Positions 17,153 to 24,795 of a stretch of DNA of 32,803 nucleotides are shown here, piece after piece. Within the stretch, counting starts at the first letter, position 1; each line of letters begins with the position of its first letter. This DNA comes from Lachnospiraceae bacterium (GTDB taxonomy: Bacteria; Bacillota; Clostridia; Lachnospirales; Lachnospiraceae), in assembly GCA_017436865.1 (NCBI GenBank), contig JAFSCH010000029.1, positions 1-32,803 of the forward strand. Direction: 5' to 3'. Position numbers and translations under genes: made by a program. The notes under the pieces are model-generated. The model was not told where the DNA came from. It searched no databases and worked only from the letters and a program-made list of their open reading frames with translations.

Positions 17153-17181
17153 TTGCAATTGGTATATATGCATGCTATAAT
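17153..17181 (+). promoter_or_regulatory. Strong promoter before rpmJ (alpha operon)
   Basis: TTGCAA (17153-17158), 17-nt spacer, perfect TATAAT (17176-17181) preceded by TGC (extended -10). It would start an rpmJ-rpsM-rpsK-rpsD-rpoA-rplQ transcript near 17188, about 25 nt before the rpmJ ATG. Confidence 0.8.
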
Positions 17182-17213
17182 GTAAAACGGTCTTTTTGAA
17201 AGGAGGGTTTAAC

Positions 17214-17327
17214 ATGAAAGTTAGATCATCAGTAAAACCTATTTGCGAAAAATGCAAGATTATCAAGAGAAAAGGAAAGATCAGAGTAATCTGTGAAAAT
17301 CCAAAACACAAACAGGTACAGGGTTAA
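17214..17327 (+). CDS. rpmJ: 50S ribosomal protein L36
   Basis: 37 residues beginning [15 protein letters not shown] and ending KHKQVQG. The zinc ligands are Cys11, Cys14, Cys27 and His32, so this is the zinc-type L36. AAAGGAGGG precedes the ATG by 7 nt. It is the first gene after the alpha promoter and is separated from rpsM by 333 nt of strongly folded sequence. Confidence 0.97.
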   Translation: MKVRSSVKPICEKCKIIKRKGKIRVICENPKHKQVQG

Positions 17328-17370
17328 TTTTAATTAATCAAAGTGCTATTAAGATGTGCGGCTGAAGCAG

Positions 17371-17587
17371 GTATTCTTATATATCATGAGATATCCGTCA
17401 AAAGAATACTTACTATGAAATATATGACAGATATATAATTTGTCGTGTGTTTACTTCTTGATACCGAGAAAAGTTTCGCAGGAAACAGGCAGGAAAAACA
17501 AGACTACCTGCCAACATCTGGTTCACCAGATGCCGATGCAGTATCGGACAAATCGGATTAATATCCGATTGGGTATAGAGTATACCC
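17371..17587 (+). ncRNA. Run of hairpins in the rpmJ-rpsM gap (candidate S4-type leader)
   Basis: Successive stems are: GTATTCTT (17371)/AAGAATAC (17402) enclosing ATATC-ATGA-GATAT; GTTTC-GCAG-GAAAC (17473-17486); GGCAGG (17488)/CCTGCC (17507); CATCTGG-TTCA-CCAGATG (17515-17532); CCGAT-GCAGT-ATCGG (17533-17547); AATCGGAT-TAAT-ATCCGATT (17551-17570); GGGTATA-GAG-TATACCC (17571-17587). The last two can re-pair, because GATT plus GGGTATA matches TATACC(C)CAATC. In E. coli S4 binds just before rpsM; S4 (rpsD) is in this operon too. The gap 17588-17660 is AT-rich with the rpsM GGAGG. Confidence 0.6.
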
Positions 17588-17660
17588 CAATCAATTAGTT
17601 TACTATTAATAATGTAATAAGAGATAATCTTGTTACAAAGCAAAATGGAGGAATTTTAAC

Positions 17661-18029
17661 ATGGCTCGTATTGCTGGTGTTGACTTACCAAGAGAAAAAC
17701 GTGTAGAAATCGGTTTGACTTATATCTACGGAATCGGTAGAGTGAGCTCCGAGAAGATCTTAGCACAGGCAGGAGTTAATCCTGATACTCGTGTTAGAGA
17801 CTTAACAGATGATGATGTTAAGGCAATTAGTGCTGTAATTGATGAGAGCTACCTTGTAGAAGGTGATCTTAGAAGAGAAATCGCTCTTAATATTAAGAGA
17901 TTACAGGAAATTGGATGCTATCGTGGTATCCGTCATAGAAAAGGACTTCCTGTTCGTGGTCAGAAGACAAAGACAAATGCAAGAACAAGAAAAGGTCCTA
18001 AGAGAACAGTAGCAAATAAGAAGAAGTAA
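17661..18029 (+). CDS. rpsM: 30S ribosomal protein S13
   Basis: 122 residues starting [20 protein letters not shown], with the helix-two-turn-helix [15 protein letters not shown] and the basic tail [15 protein letters not shown] reaching the P-site tRNAs. S13 forms intersubunit bridges and pairs with S19. GGAGG lies upstream. It is preceded by the hairpin array and followed by a 96-nt gap with two hairpins. Confidence 0.98.
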   Translation: MARIAGVDLPREKRVEIGLTYIYGIGRVSSEKILAQAGVNPDTRVRDLTDDDVKAISAVIDESYLVEGDLRREIALNIKRLQEIGCYRGIRHRKGLPVRGQKTKTNARTRKGPKRTVANKKK

Positions 18030-18030
18030 G

Positions 18031-18078
18031 CTCGGCTTGTAGCTGAGTTGTTCCGGATGTAAAGTATAATCTTTACAT
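18031..18078 (+). promoter_or_regulatory. Two hairpins between rpsM and rpsK
   Basis: CTCGGCT-TGT-AGCTGAG (18031-18047, one G-T wobble) and ATGTAAAG-TATAAT-CTTTACAT (18057-18078). No T-run follows either. They precede rpsK, whose ribosome binding site is imperfect. Confidence 0.45.
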
Positions 18079-18125
18079 GTTGCAGGTAACACAAAGTTTA
18101 ATTGAGAAAGTAGGTTAGTTTAGAA

Positions 18126-18521
18126 ATGGCTAAGAAAGTTACAAAAAAAGTGACAAAAAAGCGTGTTAAGAAAAACGTTGAACGCGGACAGGCACATATC
18201 CAGTCTTCTTTTAACAATACAATTGTTACATTGACAGATACAGAAGGAAATGCTCTTTCATGGGCAAGTGCAGGTGGTCTAGGATTTAGAGGTTCAAAGA
18301 AATCTACTCCATATGCTGCTCAGATGGCAGCTGAAACAGCTACAAAGGCAGCTTTAGTACATGGTTTAAAGTCTGTAGATGTTATGGTTAAGGGTCCTGG
18401 TTCAGGTAGAGAAGCTGCAATTCGTGCACTTCAGGCATGTGGTCTTGAAGTAACCAGTATCAAGGATGTAACTCCGGTACCACACAACGGATGTCGTCCA
18501 CCAAAGCGTCGTAGAGTTTAA
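18126..18521 (+). CDS. rpsK: 30S ribosomal protein S11
   Basis: 131 residues with a Lys-rich head ([16 protein letters not shown]), the core signature [16 protein letters not shown] and the tail [11 protein letters not shown]11 lies on the platform near the Shine-Dalgarno helix. The ribosome binding site is AAAGTAGGT (18107-18115), one mismatch from the ideal AAAGGAGGT and weaker than those of its neighbours. The spacing is about 10 nt. Confidence 0.98.
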   Translation: MAKKVTKKVTKKRVKKNVERGQAHIQSSFNNTIVTLTDTEGNALSWASAGGLGFRGSKKSTPYAAQMAAETATKAALVHGLKSVDVMVKGPGSGREAAIRALQACGLEVTSIKDVTPVPHNGCRPPKRRRV

Positions 18522-18538
18522 TTTAGGAGGATAAAAAC

Positions 18539-19132
18539 ATGGCAGTTAATAGAGTTCCTGTACTTAAAAGATGCAGATCTCTTGATTTGGATCCTGTATT
18601 CTTAGGATATGATAAGAAGTCTAATAGAAAGTCACCAAGAGCTGGTAAGAAAATGAGCGAGTATGGTCTTCAGTTAAGAGAGAAGCAGAAAGCTAAGTTT
18701 ATCTACGGCGTTCTTGAGAAGCCTTTCCGTAACTATTATGAGAAGGCTGATAGAATGAAGGGTATGACTGGTGAAAACCTTATGATTCTTCTTGAGAGAA
18801 GACTTGATAACGTAGTTTTCAGAATGGGCTTCGCTAGAACAAGAAGAGAAGCAAGACAGGTTGTAGGTCATAAGCATGTATTAGTAAATGGACAGATTAT
18901 CAATATTCCATCATACTTAATCAAGGCTGGTGATGTAATTGAAATCAGAGAAAAGTCTGTAAGCATGCAGAGATTCAAAGATATCGCAGAAGTAACTAAC
19001 GGTAGATTAGTTCCTGAATGGATTGATGTAGATCAGGAGAACTTCAAGGGAACAGTTAAGGAACTTCCTTCAAGAGAAGCTATCGATGTTCCTGTAGACG
19101 AAATGCTTATCGTCGAGTTATATTCTAAGTAA
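18539..19132 (+). CDS. rpsD: 30S ribosomal protein S4
   Basis: 197 residues. The N-terminal region has a single Cys ([10 protein letters not shown]), so this is the zinc-free form. The S4 RNA-binding domain is at [20 protein letters not shown] and continues through [20 protein letters not shown]4 initiates 30S assembly and in E. coli represses the alpha operon. Unlike in Bacillus, rpsD is here inside the alpha operon, which is the gene context in which the classical S4 feedback site works. AGGAGG precedes the ATG. Confidence 0.98.
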   Translation: MAVNRVPVLKRCRSLDLDPVFLGYDKKSNRKSPRAGKKMSEYGLQLREKQKAKFIYGVLEKPFRNYYEKADRMKGMTGENLMILLERRLDNVVFRMGFARTRREARQVVGHKHVLVNGQIINIPSYLIKAGDVIEIREKSVSMQRFKDIAEVTNGRLVPEWIDVDQENFKGTVKELPSREAIDVPVDEMLIVELYSK

Positions 19133-19149
19133 TTAGCATATTGTTTTGT

Positions 19150-19185
19150 GATAATAGAAAGTGCGCGTGCGTACTTTCTATTATC
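19150..19185 (+). promoter_or_regulatory. 16-bp hairpin between rpsD and rpoA
   Basis: GATAATAGAAAGTGCG (19150-19165), loop CGTG, CGTACTTTCTATTATC (19170-19185): fifteen Watson-Crick pairs and one G-T. No T-run follows, so it is not a standard terminator. It could be an RNase III-type cleavage or stability element setting rpoA expression apart from rpsD. Confidence 0.55.
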
Positions 19186-19224
19186 GACATTATAACATCA
19201 CATTCATAAAGGAGGGTATTTACA

Positions 19225-20190
19225 GTGTTAGCATTTGATTTTGACAGTCCGAACATTGAAGTGGCGGAAATCTCTGAAGACAAAAGGTACGGTAAATTTA
19301 TAGTAGAACCTTTAGAAAGAGGTTATGGAATTACACTGGGTAATTCTCTTAGAAGAATTATGCTGGCGTCCTTACCCGGTGCAGCTGTAAGTCAGGTTAA
19401 GATTGATGGTGTTTTACATGAATTCAGTTCCATTCCTGGAGTAAAGGAAGATGTTACTGAAATTATTATGAATCTTAAGAGTCTGGCTATTAAGAACAAC
19501 TGTGAAACAGATGAAGTTAAGAAAGCTATTATCGACTTTGAAGGAGAAGGTGTTGTTAGAGCATCTGATATTCAGGTTGATCAGGATATCGAGATCATGA
19601 ATCCTGATCAGGTAATTGCAACTCTGAACGGTGGCAAAGATAGTAAGCTTTACATGGAAATTATGATTTCCAGGGGAAGAGGATATATCAGCGCTGATAA
19701 GAATAAGAGTGAGGATTTACCAATTGGTGTAATTGCAGTAGATTCTATCTTTACTCCTGTAGAGAGAGTAAATGTTACTGTTGAAAATACCCGTGTAGGT
19801 CAGATTACCGATTATGATAAATTGACATTAGATGTTTATACTGATGCAACTCTTGCTCCAGATGAAGCAGTTAGTCTTGCAGCTAAGGTATTAAGTGAAC
19901 ACCTTAAGTTGTTTATCAATCTTTCTGAGAATGCAAAGAATGCAGAAGTAATGATAGAGAAGGAAGATGACGAGAAGGAAAAGGTACTTGAAATGAGTAT
20001 CGATGAATTAGAGTTATCTGTTCGTTCTTATAACTGCTTAAAGAGAGCAGGTATCAATACAGTTGAAGAATTGACAAACAAGACTTCAGAAGATATGATG
20101 AAGGTTCGTAACTTAGGACGTAAGTCATTGGATGAAGTTTTAGCAAAATTAAAGGAATTAGGTCTTCAGTTAAATCCGTCAGAGGAATAA
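19225..20190 (+). CDS. rpoA: RNA polymerase alpha subunit
   Basis: 321 residues from a GTG start with AAAGGAGGG (19208-19216). The N-terminal assembly domain has [20 protein letters not shown]; an acidic linker (KEDDEKEKV, about 246-254) leads to the C-terminal domain with [13 protein letters not shown] and [12 protein letters not shown], which hold the residues that contact UP elements and activators. Cytosolic core enzyme. A strong hairpin precedes it and a 190-nt folded gap separates it from rplQ. Confidence 0.98.
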   Translation: MLAFDFDSPNIEVAEISEDKRYGKFIVEPLERGYGITLGNSLRRIMLASLPGAAVSQVKIDGVLHEFSSIPGVKEDVTEIIMNLKSLAIKNNCETDEVKKAIIDFEGEGVVRASDIQVDQDIEIMNPDQVIATLNGGKDSKLYMEIMISRGRGYISADKNKSEDLPIGVIAVDSIFTPVERVNVTVENTRVGQITDYDKLTLDVYTDATLAPDEAVSLAAKVLSEHLKLFINLSENAKNAEVMIEKEDDEKEKVLEMSIDELELSVRSYNCLKRAGINTVEELTNKTSEDMMKVRNLGRKSLDEVLAKLKELGLQLNPSEE

Positions 20191-20380
20191 TCTGTAGGAG
20201 TTATGAGGATTTAATCAAGGCAGTTGGGGTAATTCCAAAGCGTGCACAACTGTTCTCATAAATGGAAAGTATTAATTAACATTTGATAAGTGAGTCCAAA
20301 AGGCATTGTCATTTGTTCCACAAAGTGAGGGAAGTCTACATAAATGTAGAGCTTGTGTCCTCGAGCGAAAGGAGCCAAAC
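20191..20380 (+). promoter_or_regulatory. Folded leader between rpoA and rplQ
   Basis: TTATGAG (20201-20207) pairs with CTCATAA (20255-20261) and encloses CAGTTG (20221-20226) with CAACTG (20247-20252). Nearer rplQ, CTACAT-AA-ATGTAG is flanked by CACAA/TTGTG and AAG/CTT. No promoter or T-run is obvious. The ribosome binding site of rplQ (AAAGGAG) is free of the stems. Confidence 0.5.
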
Positions 20381-20917
20381 ATGGCAGGTTATAGAAAGCT
20401 TGGCAGAACAGCTAGCCAGAGAAAAGCATTATTAAGAAATCAGGTAACAAATCTTTTATATAAGGGTAAGATTGTTACTACTGAAGCAAAGGCAAAGGAA
20501 GTTCAGAAAATTGCTGAAGGTATCATTGCATTAGCTGTAAAGGAAAAGGATAACTTTGAAATGGTTAAGGTTACAGCTAAGGTTGCTAAGAAGGACAAAG
20601 ATGGCAAGAGAGTAAAAGAAGTAGTAGATGGTAAGAAAGTTACTGTTTATGAAGAAGTTGAAAAGGAAATCAAGAAGGATCTTCCTTCCAGACTTCATGC
20701 AAGAAGACAGATGCTTAAAGTATTATATTCTGTAACAGAAGTTCCAACTGAAAATGCAGGAAAGAAGAGAAATACTAAGGAAGTAGATCTTGTTGCAAAG
20801 CTCTTTGATGAAGTTGCTCCAAAGTATGCTACACGTAATGGTGGTTACACAAGAATCATCAAGATTGGTCAGCGTAAGGGTGACGGTGCAATGGAAGTTG
20901 TACTTGAGTTAGTATAA
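20381..20917 (+). CDS. rplQ: 50S ribosomal protein L17 with central insertion
   Basis: 178 residues against about 113-130 for most bacterial L17. The N-terminus (YRKLGRTASQRKALLRN) and C-terminus (RNGGYTRIIKIGQRKGDGA) are canonical. The extra ~45 residues, about 58-104, are Lys/Glu/Val-rich (VKVTAKVAKKDKDGKRVKEV) and sit between the first domain and LPSRLHARRQ. Larger L17 proteins occur in clostridia, so this is a lineage insertion and not an error. The ATG at 20381 has AAAGGAG; in-frame codons upstream lie in the leader. Last gene of the alpha operon. Confidence 0.95.
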   Translation: MAGYRKLGRTASQRKALLRNQVTNLLYKGKIVTTEAKAKEVQKIAEGIIALAVKEKDNFEMVKVTAKVAKKDKDGKRVKEVVDGKKVTVYEEVEKEIKKDLPSRLHARRQMLKVLYSVTEVPTENAGKKRNTKEVDLVAKLFDEVAPKYATRNGGYTRIIKIGQRKGDGAMEVVLELV

Positions 20918-20940
20918 TAAGCAATTGATTATATATTTTA

Positions 20941-20970
20941 AAAACCACGTCACATATGACGTGGTTTTTT
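20941..20970 (+). terminator. Intrinsic terminator of the alpha operon
   Basis: AAAACCACGTCA-CATA-TGACGTGGTTTTTT: a perfect stem (CCACGTCA/TGACGTGG plus A/T extension) with a T-run, 23 nt after the rplQ stop. Repeat copy C begins at the next base. Confidence 0.95.
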
Positions 20971-21064
20971 GTGGTAGAAAAGAGCTGTAACGTAGTGGTG
21001 GTTAAACAAGAATTTCGACAGAAATTCTTGCCAAAGTGCGTGCGCTGGCACGCACTATTTTTAT
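20971..21064 (+). repeat. Two-hairpin dispersed repeat, copy C (type II)
   Basis: 94 bp, nearly identical to copy B from CTGTAACGTAGTGGTGG onward. Hairpin 1 has the GACA loop; hairpin 2 is AGTGCGTGC-GCTG-GCACGCACT followed by ATTTTTAT. It is a solo copy in the same orientation as the upstream gene. The remaining gap to 21200 is AT-rich and I see no clear promoter in it. Confidence 0.85.
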
Positions 21065-21200
21065 ATTATTGCAGAACTTAAGGTGAATGTGTATAATATT
21101 ATGTAAAGTGGGGAAGTTATAAGGGTAATTGTGAAAAGATATAATGGAGTTAGTTCTGAATATAGGCAATTACAAAGAATGAGGAAAAGGGTAGTGGGGT

Positions 21201-21779
21201 ATGGAAGTAAAACATATTATGTCGCGACAAGAGGCTTGCCATTTCTTAGGGATAACAGAAAATGCTACAGAAGAAGAAATTAAGAGAGCATATCGAATGA
21301 TGGCAAAACAATATCATCCGGATGCAAATAGAGCTATAGAGGCTGGAGAAGTTTATTATAAAATTCAGGAAGCATATGATTTTTTGTTAGAACATCCATA
21401 TGTAGCACCAGTAATGCGTCAGCCAAGAATATTTCAGACAGATGCGCATGTACGTGAGCAATATCAAAAGCAGAAACGTTTTGAAGAAGAACGTAAAAAA
21501 GTTTTACAGAAGGAAGAAATATTGAAAAGGCAGGAAAGAAAAAATGCTACTATGCAGAGCAATAAATCAGAAGCAAGAAAGAAAACATTAGAAGAAGAAG
21601 CGTTAGAGAAAATTCGAGCAATCTGGATTGCAGAAACGATTCATCGTCAGATAGAGCAGGATAAAGCGCAGAAAGAGGCAGAAAACAAAAGAAAACTATA
21701 TCAGGCGTTTATGCAACAGAAAATAAATGAGGAAGAGGAACAAAAAGAGCAAAAAAGTTTTTGGCGGAAAATTAAATAG
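21201..21779 (+). CDS. J-domain (DnaJ-like) protein with charged coiled-coil tail
   Basis: 192 residues. The N-terminal J domain (about 8-62) has EEIKRAYRMMAKQYHPDAN with the HPD tripeptide at 39-41, needed to stimulate Hsp70 ATPase. There is no Gly/Phe region or zinc-finger domain. Residues ~75-192 are almost entirely Glu, Lys, Arg and Gln and should form a long helix or coiled coil. It is probably a specialised DnaK co-chaperone; client unknown. The ribosome binding site is poor (GTGGGG near 21194-21199), and an ATG six codons on is an alternative start. It is monocistronic, with repeats on both sides. Confidence 0.8.
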   Translation: MEVKHIMSRQEACHFLGITENATEEEIKRAYRMMAKQYHPDANRAIEAGEVYYKIQEAYDFLLEHPYVAPVMRQPRIFQTDAHVREQYQKQKRFEEERKKVLQKEEILKRQERKNATMQSNKSEARKKTLEEEALEKIRAIWIAETIHRQIEQDKAQKEAENKRKLYQAFMQQKINEEEEQKEQKSFWRKIK

Positions 21780-21805
21780 AACAAACAAGAAATTTATTTG
21801 AGAGG

Positions 21806-21832
21806 AAAGACCATGTGAATGTGGTCTTTTTT
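21806..21832 (+). terminator. Intrinsic terminator of the J-domain gene
   Basis: AAAGACCA (21806-21813) with TGGTCTTT (21822-21829) and a T-run. Repeat copy D starts at 21834. Confidence 0.85.
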
Positions 21833-21833
21833 C

Positions 21834-21924
21834 GTTAGGAAAGTGCTCGAAATGTAGTAAGTGTTATACAAGAATTTCGCAAGAAATTCTTGCTAGAGAT
21901 TGCCCTGGGCAATCTCTTTTTTAC
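21834..21924 (+). repeat. Two-hairpin dispersed repeat, copy D (diverged type I)
   Basis: The 5' third is diverged from copy A, but hairpin 1 (CAAGAATTTC-GCAA-GAAATTCTTG) and hairpin 2 (AGAGATTGCC-CTG-GGCAATCTCT) are intact, then a T-run and AC. It is followed without a gap by GTAATAG, the start of another unit. Confidence 0.8.
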
Positions 21925-21957
21925 GTAATAGAAAATTGATGTAACGCACTACTTTTA
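21925..21957 (+). repeat. Internally deleted repeat remnant, copy E
   Basis: GTAATAGAAAATTGATGTAA matches the repeat 5' end at 18 of 20 positions and is joined directly to CGCACTACTTTTA, which resembles the type II 3' end CGCACTATTTTTA. Both hairpins would be lost. The stretch 21958-22081 shows only AT-rich sequence. Confidence 0.5.
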
Positions 21958-22081
21958 GAACAATGAAAGAAATAATTATACAAAACATTTGTGCATACAG
22001 AAGCATATTCTTTGTTCTTGTATTTAGAGGATGAATTTAGTACAATAAAACAGATAAAATTGTATATAAAAGCAATTATTT

Positions 22082-22111
22082 TTGAATGATATGAAAATGT
22101 TGTAATATAAC
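22082..22111 (+). promoter_or_regulatory. Possible promoter of the ecf operon
   Basis: TTGAAT (22082-22087), 18 nt, TATAAC (22106-22111), about 50 nt before ecfA1. Confidence 0.4.
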
Positions 22112-22161
22112 GATTAAGGAATCAAAGTTAAGGAGCAAGCATTTTCAAGTGGTGATAGAAT

Positions 22162-23022
22162 ATGGGAATTATTAAGATTAAGGATTTAATTTTTGAATAT
22201 ATAAGGAGAGATGAGGAAGGTAATGTAGAAGGCATTACAAAGGCTGTTGATGATGTCAATATGGATATAAAACAAGGTGATTTTGTAGCAATTCTAGGAC
22301 ATAATGGTTCAGGAAAATCGACACTTGCAAAGCATATGAATGCGATATTATATCCTTCAGAGGGAACCGTATGGGTGGATGGTAAGGATACTATGGATGA
22401 AGAATATGTATGGGATATTAGACAGACAGCAGGAATGGTTTTTCAGAATCCTGACAATCAGATTATCGGACAAATTGTTGAAGAAGATGTTGGGTTTGGG
22501 CCAGAAAATATGGGAATCAAGACAAAGGAAATATGGGAACGCGTGGAGGAAAGTCTTAAGGCGGTGGGAATGTATGAATTTCGCAAACATTCCCCTAATA
22601 AGCTTTCAGGAGGACAAAAGCAAAGAGTTTCCATAGCAGGAGTTATTGCTATGCATCCAAAGTGTATTATATTGGATGAACCAACAGCAATGCTTGATCC
22701 GAAGGGACGTAAGGAAGTAATTCGTGCAGTAAGGGCGCTTAATGATGTTGAGAAGATTACAATTATTTTGATTACACATTATATGGAAGAGGTAATCTAT
22801 GCAGATAAGGTATATGTTATGGATAAAGGAAAAGTAACTATGCATGGAACACCAAAGGAAGTTTTTTCTAGAGTGGAAGAACTTAAAGAACTTCGTTTAG
22901 ATGTACCCCAAGTAACGCTTCTTGCACATGAATTGCGTAAAGAAGGATTTCCAATTCCTCGGGGAATACTTACTAAAGAAGAGTTTCGAGAGGCGATTTT
23001 AAACTGTAAAAAAGAGTTTTAG
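22162..23022 (+). CDS. ecfA1: Energy-coupling factor transporter ATPase EcfA1
   Basis: 286 residues. Walker [10 protein letters not shown] (46-54), Q-loop FQNPDNQ, signature LSGGQKQR, Walker [10 protein letters not shown]-loop and the switch His in LITHYM. With EcfA2 it forms the ATPase pair that drives EcfT and exchangeable S subunits importing vitamins or metal ions. No S subunit is in the window, as expected for a shared (group II) module. The ribosome binding site is modest (GGTGAT). ecfA2 follows after 75 nt. Confidence 0.95.
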   Translation: MGIIKIKDLIFEYIRRDEEGNVEGITKAVDDVNMDIKQGDFVAILGHNGSGKSTLAKHMNAILYPSEGTVWVDGKDTMDEEYVWDIRQTAGMVFQNPDNQIIGQIVEEDVGFGPENMGIKTKEIWERVEESLKAVGMYEFRKHSPNKLSGGQKQRVSIAGVIAMHPKCIILDEPTAMLDPKGRKEVIRAVRALNDVEKITIILITHYMEEVIYADKVYVMDKGKVTMHGTPKEVFSRVEELKELRLDVPQVTLLAHELRKEGFPIPRGILTKEEFREAILNCKKEF

Positions 23023-23097
23023 AATACGGTGATAGAAAGGATGTAACTATTCAGGATAGGTTAAATGCACGGAATAATTACGAAGGGATTATGATAG

Positions 23098-23973
23098 ATG
23101 TCAATAATTGTAGACCACATTAGTCATGTTTATGGGGAAGATACTGCTATGGCAGTGCAGGCCTTAAAGGATGTCAGTCTTGTGATTCCGGATGGACAGT
23201 TTATTGGTTTGATAGGCCATACCGGTTCGGGAAAATCTACATTAGTACAGCACTTGAATGGACTTATGAAGGCCACTAGTGGAAATATATACTTTAATGG
23301 TGAAGACATAGATAGTGATGATTTTAACAAGAAAATGTTACGAAGTAAAGTAGGACTTGTTTTTCAATATCCAGAGCATCAATTATTCGAAACGGATGTT
23401 TTTTCCGATGTTTGTTTTGGCCCAAAGAATTTGGGGCTTTCGCAAAAAGAAGTACAACTTCGTGCGTATGAAGCGTTAAAACAGGTTGGCTTGGAGGATG
23501 AATGTTTTTATCAATCACCATTTGACCTTTCAGGAGGTCAGAAGAGAAGAGTGGCAATAGCAGGAGTGCTTGCGATGAAACCTGATGTATTAATATTGGA
23601 TGAACCTACAGCCGGACTTGATCCAAAAGGAAGAGATGAGATTTTAGACCAGATTGCCAAGCTCCAGAAGGAAACAGGAATTACAGTAATTCTAGTATCA
23701 CATAGTATGGATGATGTAGCAAAATATGTGGATAGAATAATTGTAATGAATAAGGGAAGCGTTATGTACGATGATGAGCCGAGAGAGGTATTTCGTCATT
23801 ATATAGAGTTAGAAGAGATTGGATTGGCTGCACCGCAGGTAACCTATATTATGAAGGATTTGCAAAATCAGGGAATTATGGTCAGTGATGATGTAACAAC
23901 TATTGAAGAGGCTAAGGATGAAATAAAGAATTATTTTGTACGCCTTGCACAAAGTAAACGTCATGGTATATAA
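23098..23973 (+). CDS. ecfA2: Energy-coupling factor transporter ATPase EcfA2
   Basis: 291 residues. Walker A GHTGSGKST (40-48), Q-loop FQYPEHQLFE, signature LSGGQKRR, Walker B VLILDEPT, switch His in VSHSMDD. The FQYPEHQ Q-loop and its position after EcfA1 mark it as the second, non-equivalent ATPase. The ATG at 23098 has AAGGGA nine nt upstream; an ATG at 23091 is out of frame and closes after ten codons. ecfT follows after 12 nt. Confidence 0.95.
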   Translation: MSIIVDHISHVYGEDTAMAVQALKDVSLVIPDGQFIGLIGHTGSGKSTLVQHLNGLMKATSGNIYFNGEDIDSDDFNKKMLRSKVGLVFQYPEHQLFETDVFSDVCFGPKNLGLSQKEVQLRAYEALKQVGLEDECFYQSPFDLSGGQKRRVAIAGVLAMKPDVLILDEPTAGLDPKGRDEILDQIAKLQKETGITVILVSHSMDDVAKYVDRIIVMNKGSVMYDDEPREVFRHYIELEEIGLAAPQVTYIMKDLQNQGIMVSDDVTTIEEAKDEIKNYFVRLAQSKRHGI

Positions 23974-23985
23974 GAGGAAAGAAAA

Positions 23986-24795
23986 ATGCTTAGAGATATT
24001 ACATTAGGACAATATTATCAGACGGATTCCGTAATACATCGGCTTGATCCAAGAGTAAAGCTTACAGCGACAATTGCTTATATTATCTCATTGTTTGTTT
24101 TTGATGGAATCGCAGGATATATAGTAGCGGCACTATTTTTGACATTAGTCATTAAATTGTCTCGGGTTCCATTCAAATTTATGGTAAAGGGTATGAAGGC
24201 CATTATATTTTTGCTTTTGATTACGGTTACGTTTAATATGTTTTTGACACCGGGAGAAACGCTTATTACATTATGGAAGTTAACCATCACCAAAGAAGGT
24301 GTAAAAATAGCAGTAACTATGGCGATACGTTTAGTATTTCTTGTGATTGGTTCTTCTGTTATGACACTGACAACAACACCAAATCATCTGACAGATGGCA
24401 TGGAAAAAATGATGAGTCCGCTCAAAAAGATAAAAGTTCCGGTTCATGAGATTGCAATGATGATGTCAATTGCTTTACGATTTATTCCTATTTTGTTGGA
24501 AGAAACGGATAAAATTATGAAGGCGCAGATTGCACGTGGAGCAGATTTTGAAAGTGGCAATCTGATAAAAAAAGCGAAAAGTATGGTACCTCTTCTTGTA
24601 CCACTTTTCATTTCAGCATTTCGAAGAGCTAATGACTTGGCAATGGCAATGGAAGCACGATGCTATCGTGGTGGAGAACATCGTACCAAGATGAAGCCAT
24701 TGCAATACGAACGCAGAGATTATATCGCATATCTTGTTATAATAAGTTATTTCATCTTAGGAATTGCGATAAGAAAGATAGTAGGAATGATATGA
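23986..24795 (+). CDS. ecfT: Energy-coupling factor transporter membrane subunit EcfT
   Basis: 269 residues. Hydrophobic helices cover about 27-60 and 70-128, with another at the C-terminus (~247-266). The coupling region contains the Ala-Arg motifs QIARGADF (181-188) and MEARCYRGG (222-230), which engage the two ATPases; the second reads ARC where ARG is common. It transmits ATPase motion to the S subunit. Its TGA overlaps the truA ATG (ATGA). Confidence 0.93.
   Translation: MLRDITLGQYYQTDSVIHRLDPRVKLTATIAYIISLFVFDGIAGYIVAALFLTLVIKLSRVPFKFMVKGMKAIIFLLLITVTFNMFLTPGETLITLWKLTITKEGVKIAVTMAIRLVFLVIGSSVMTLTTTPNHLTDGMEKMMSPLKKIKVPVHEIAMMMSIALRFIPILLEETDKIMKAQIARGADFESGNLIKKAKSMVPLLVPLFISAFRRANDLAMAMEARCYRGGEHRTKMKPLQYERRDYIAYLVIISYFILGIAIRKIVGMI

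Noticed and set aside
17328-17660. T-box or tRNA-like element
   Set aside because: No T-box UGGN bulge sequence or terminator/antiterminator pair recognised, and the downstream gene is rpsM, not an aminoacyl-tRNA or amino-acid gene.
20306-20380. 25-residue N-terminal extension of L17
   Set aside because: The frame is open but begins with TTG without a ribosome binding site, and the ATG at 20381 has AAAGGAG and gives the canonical L17 start.
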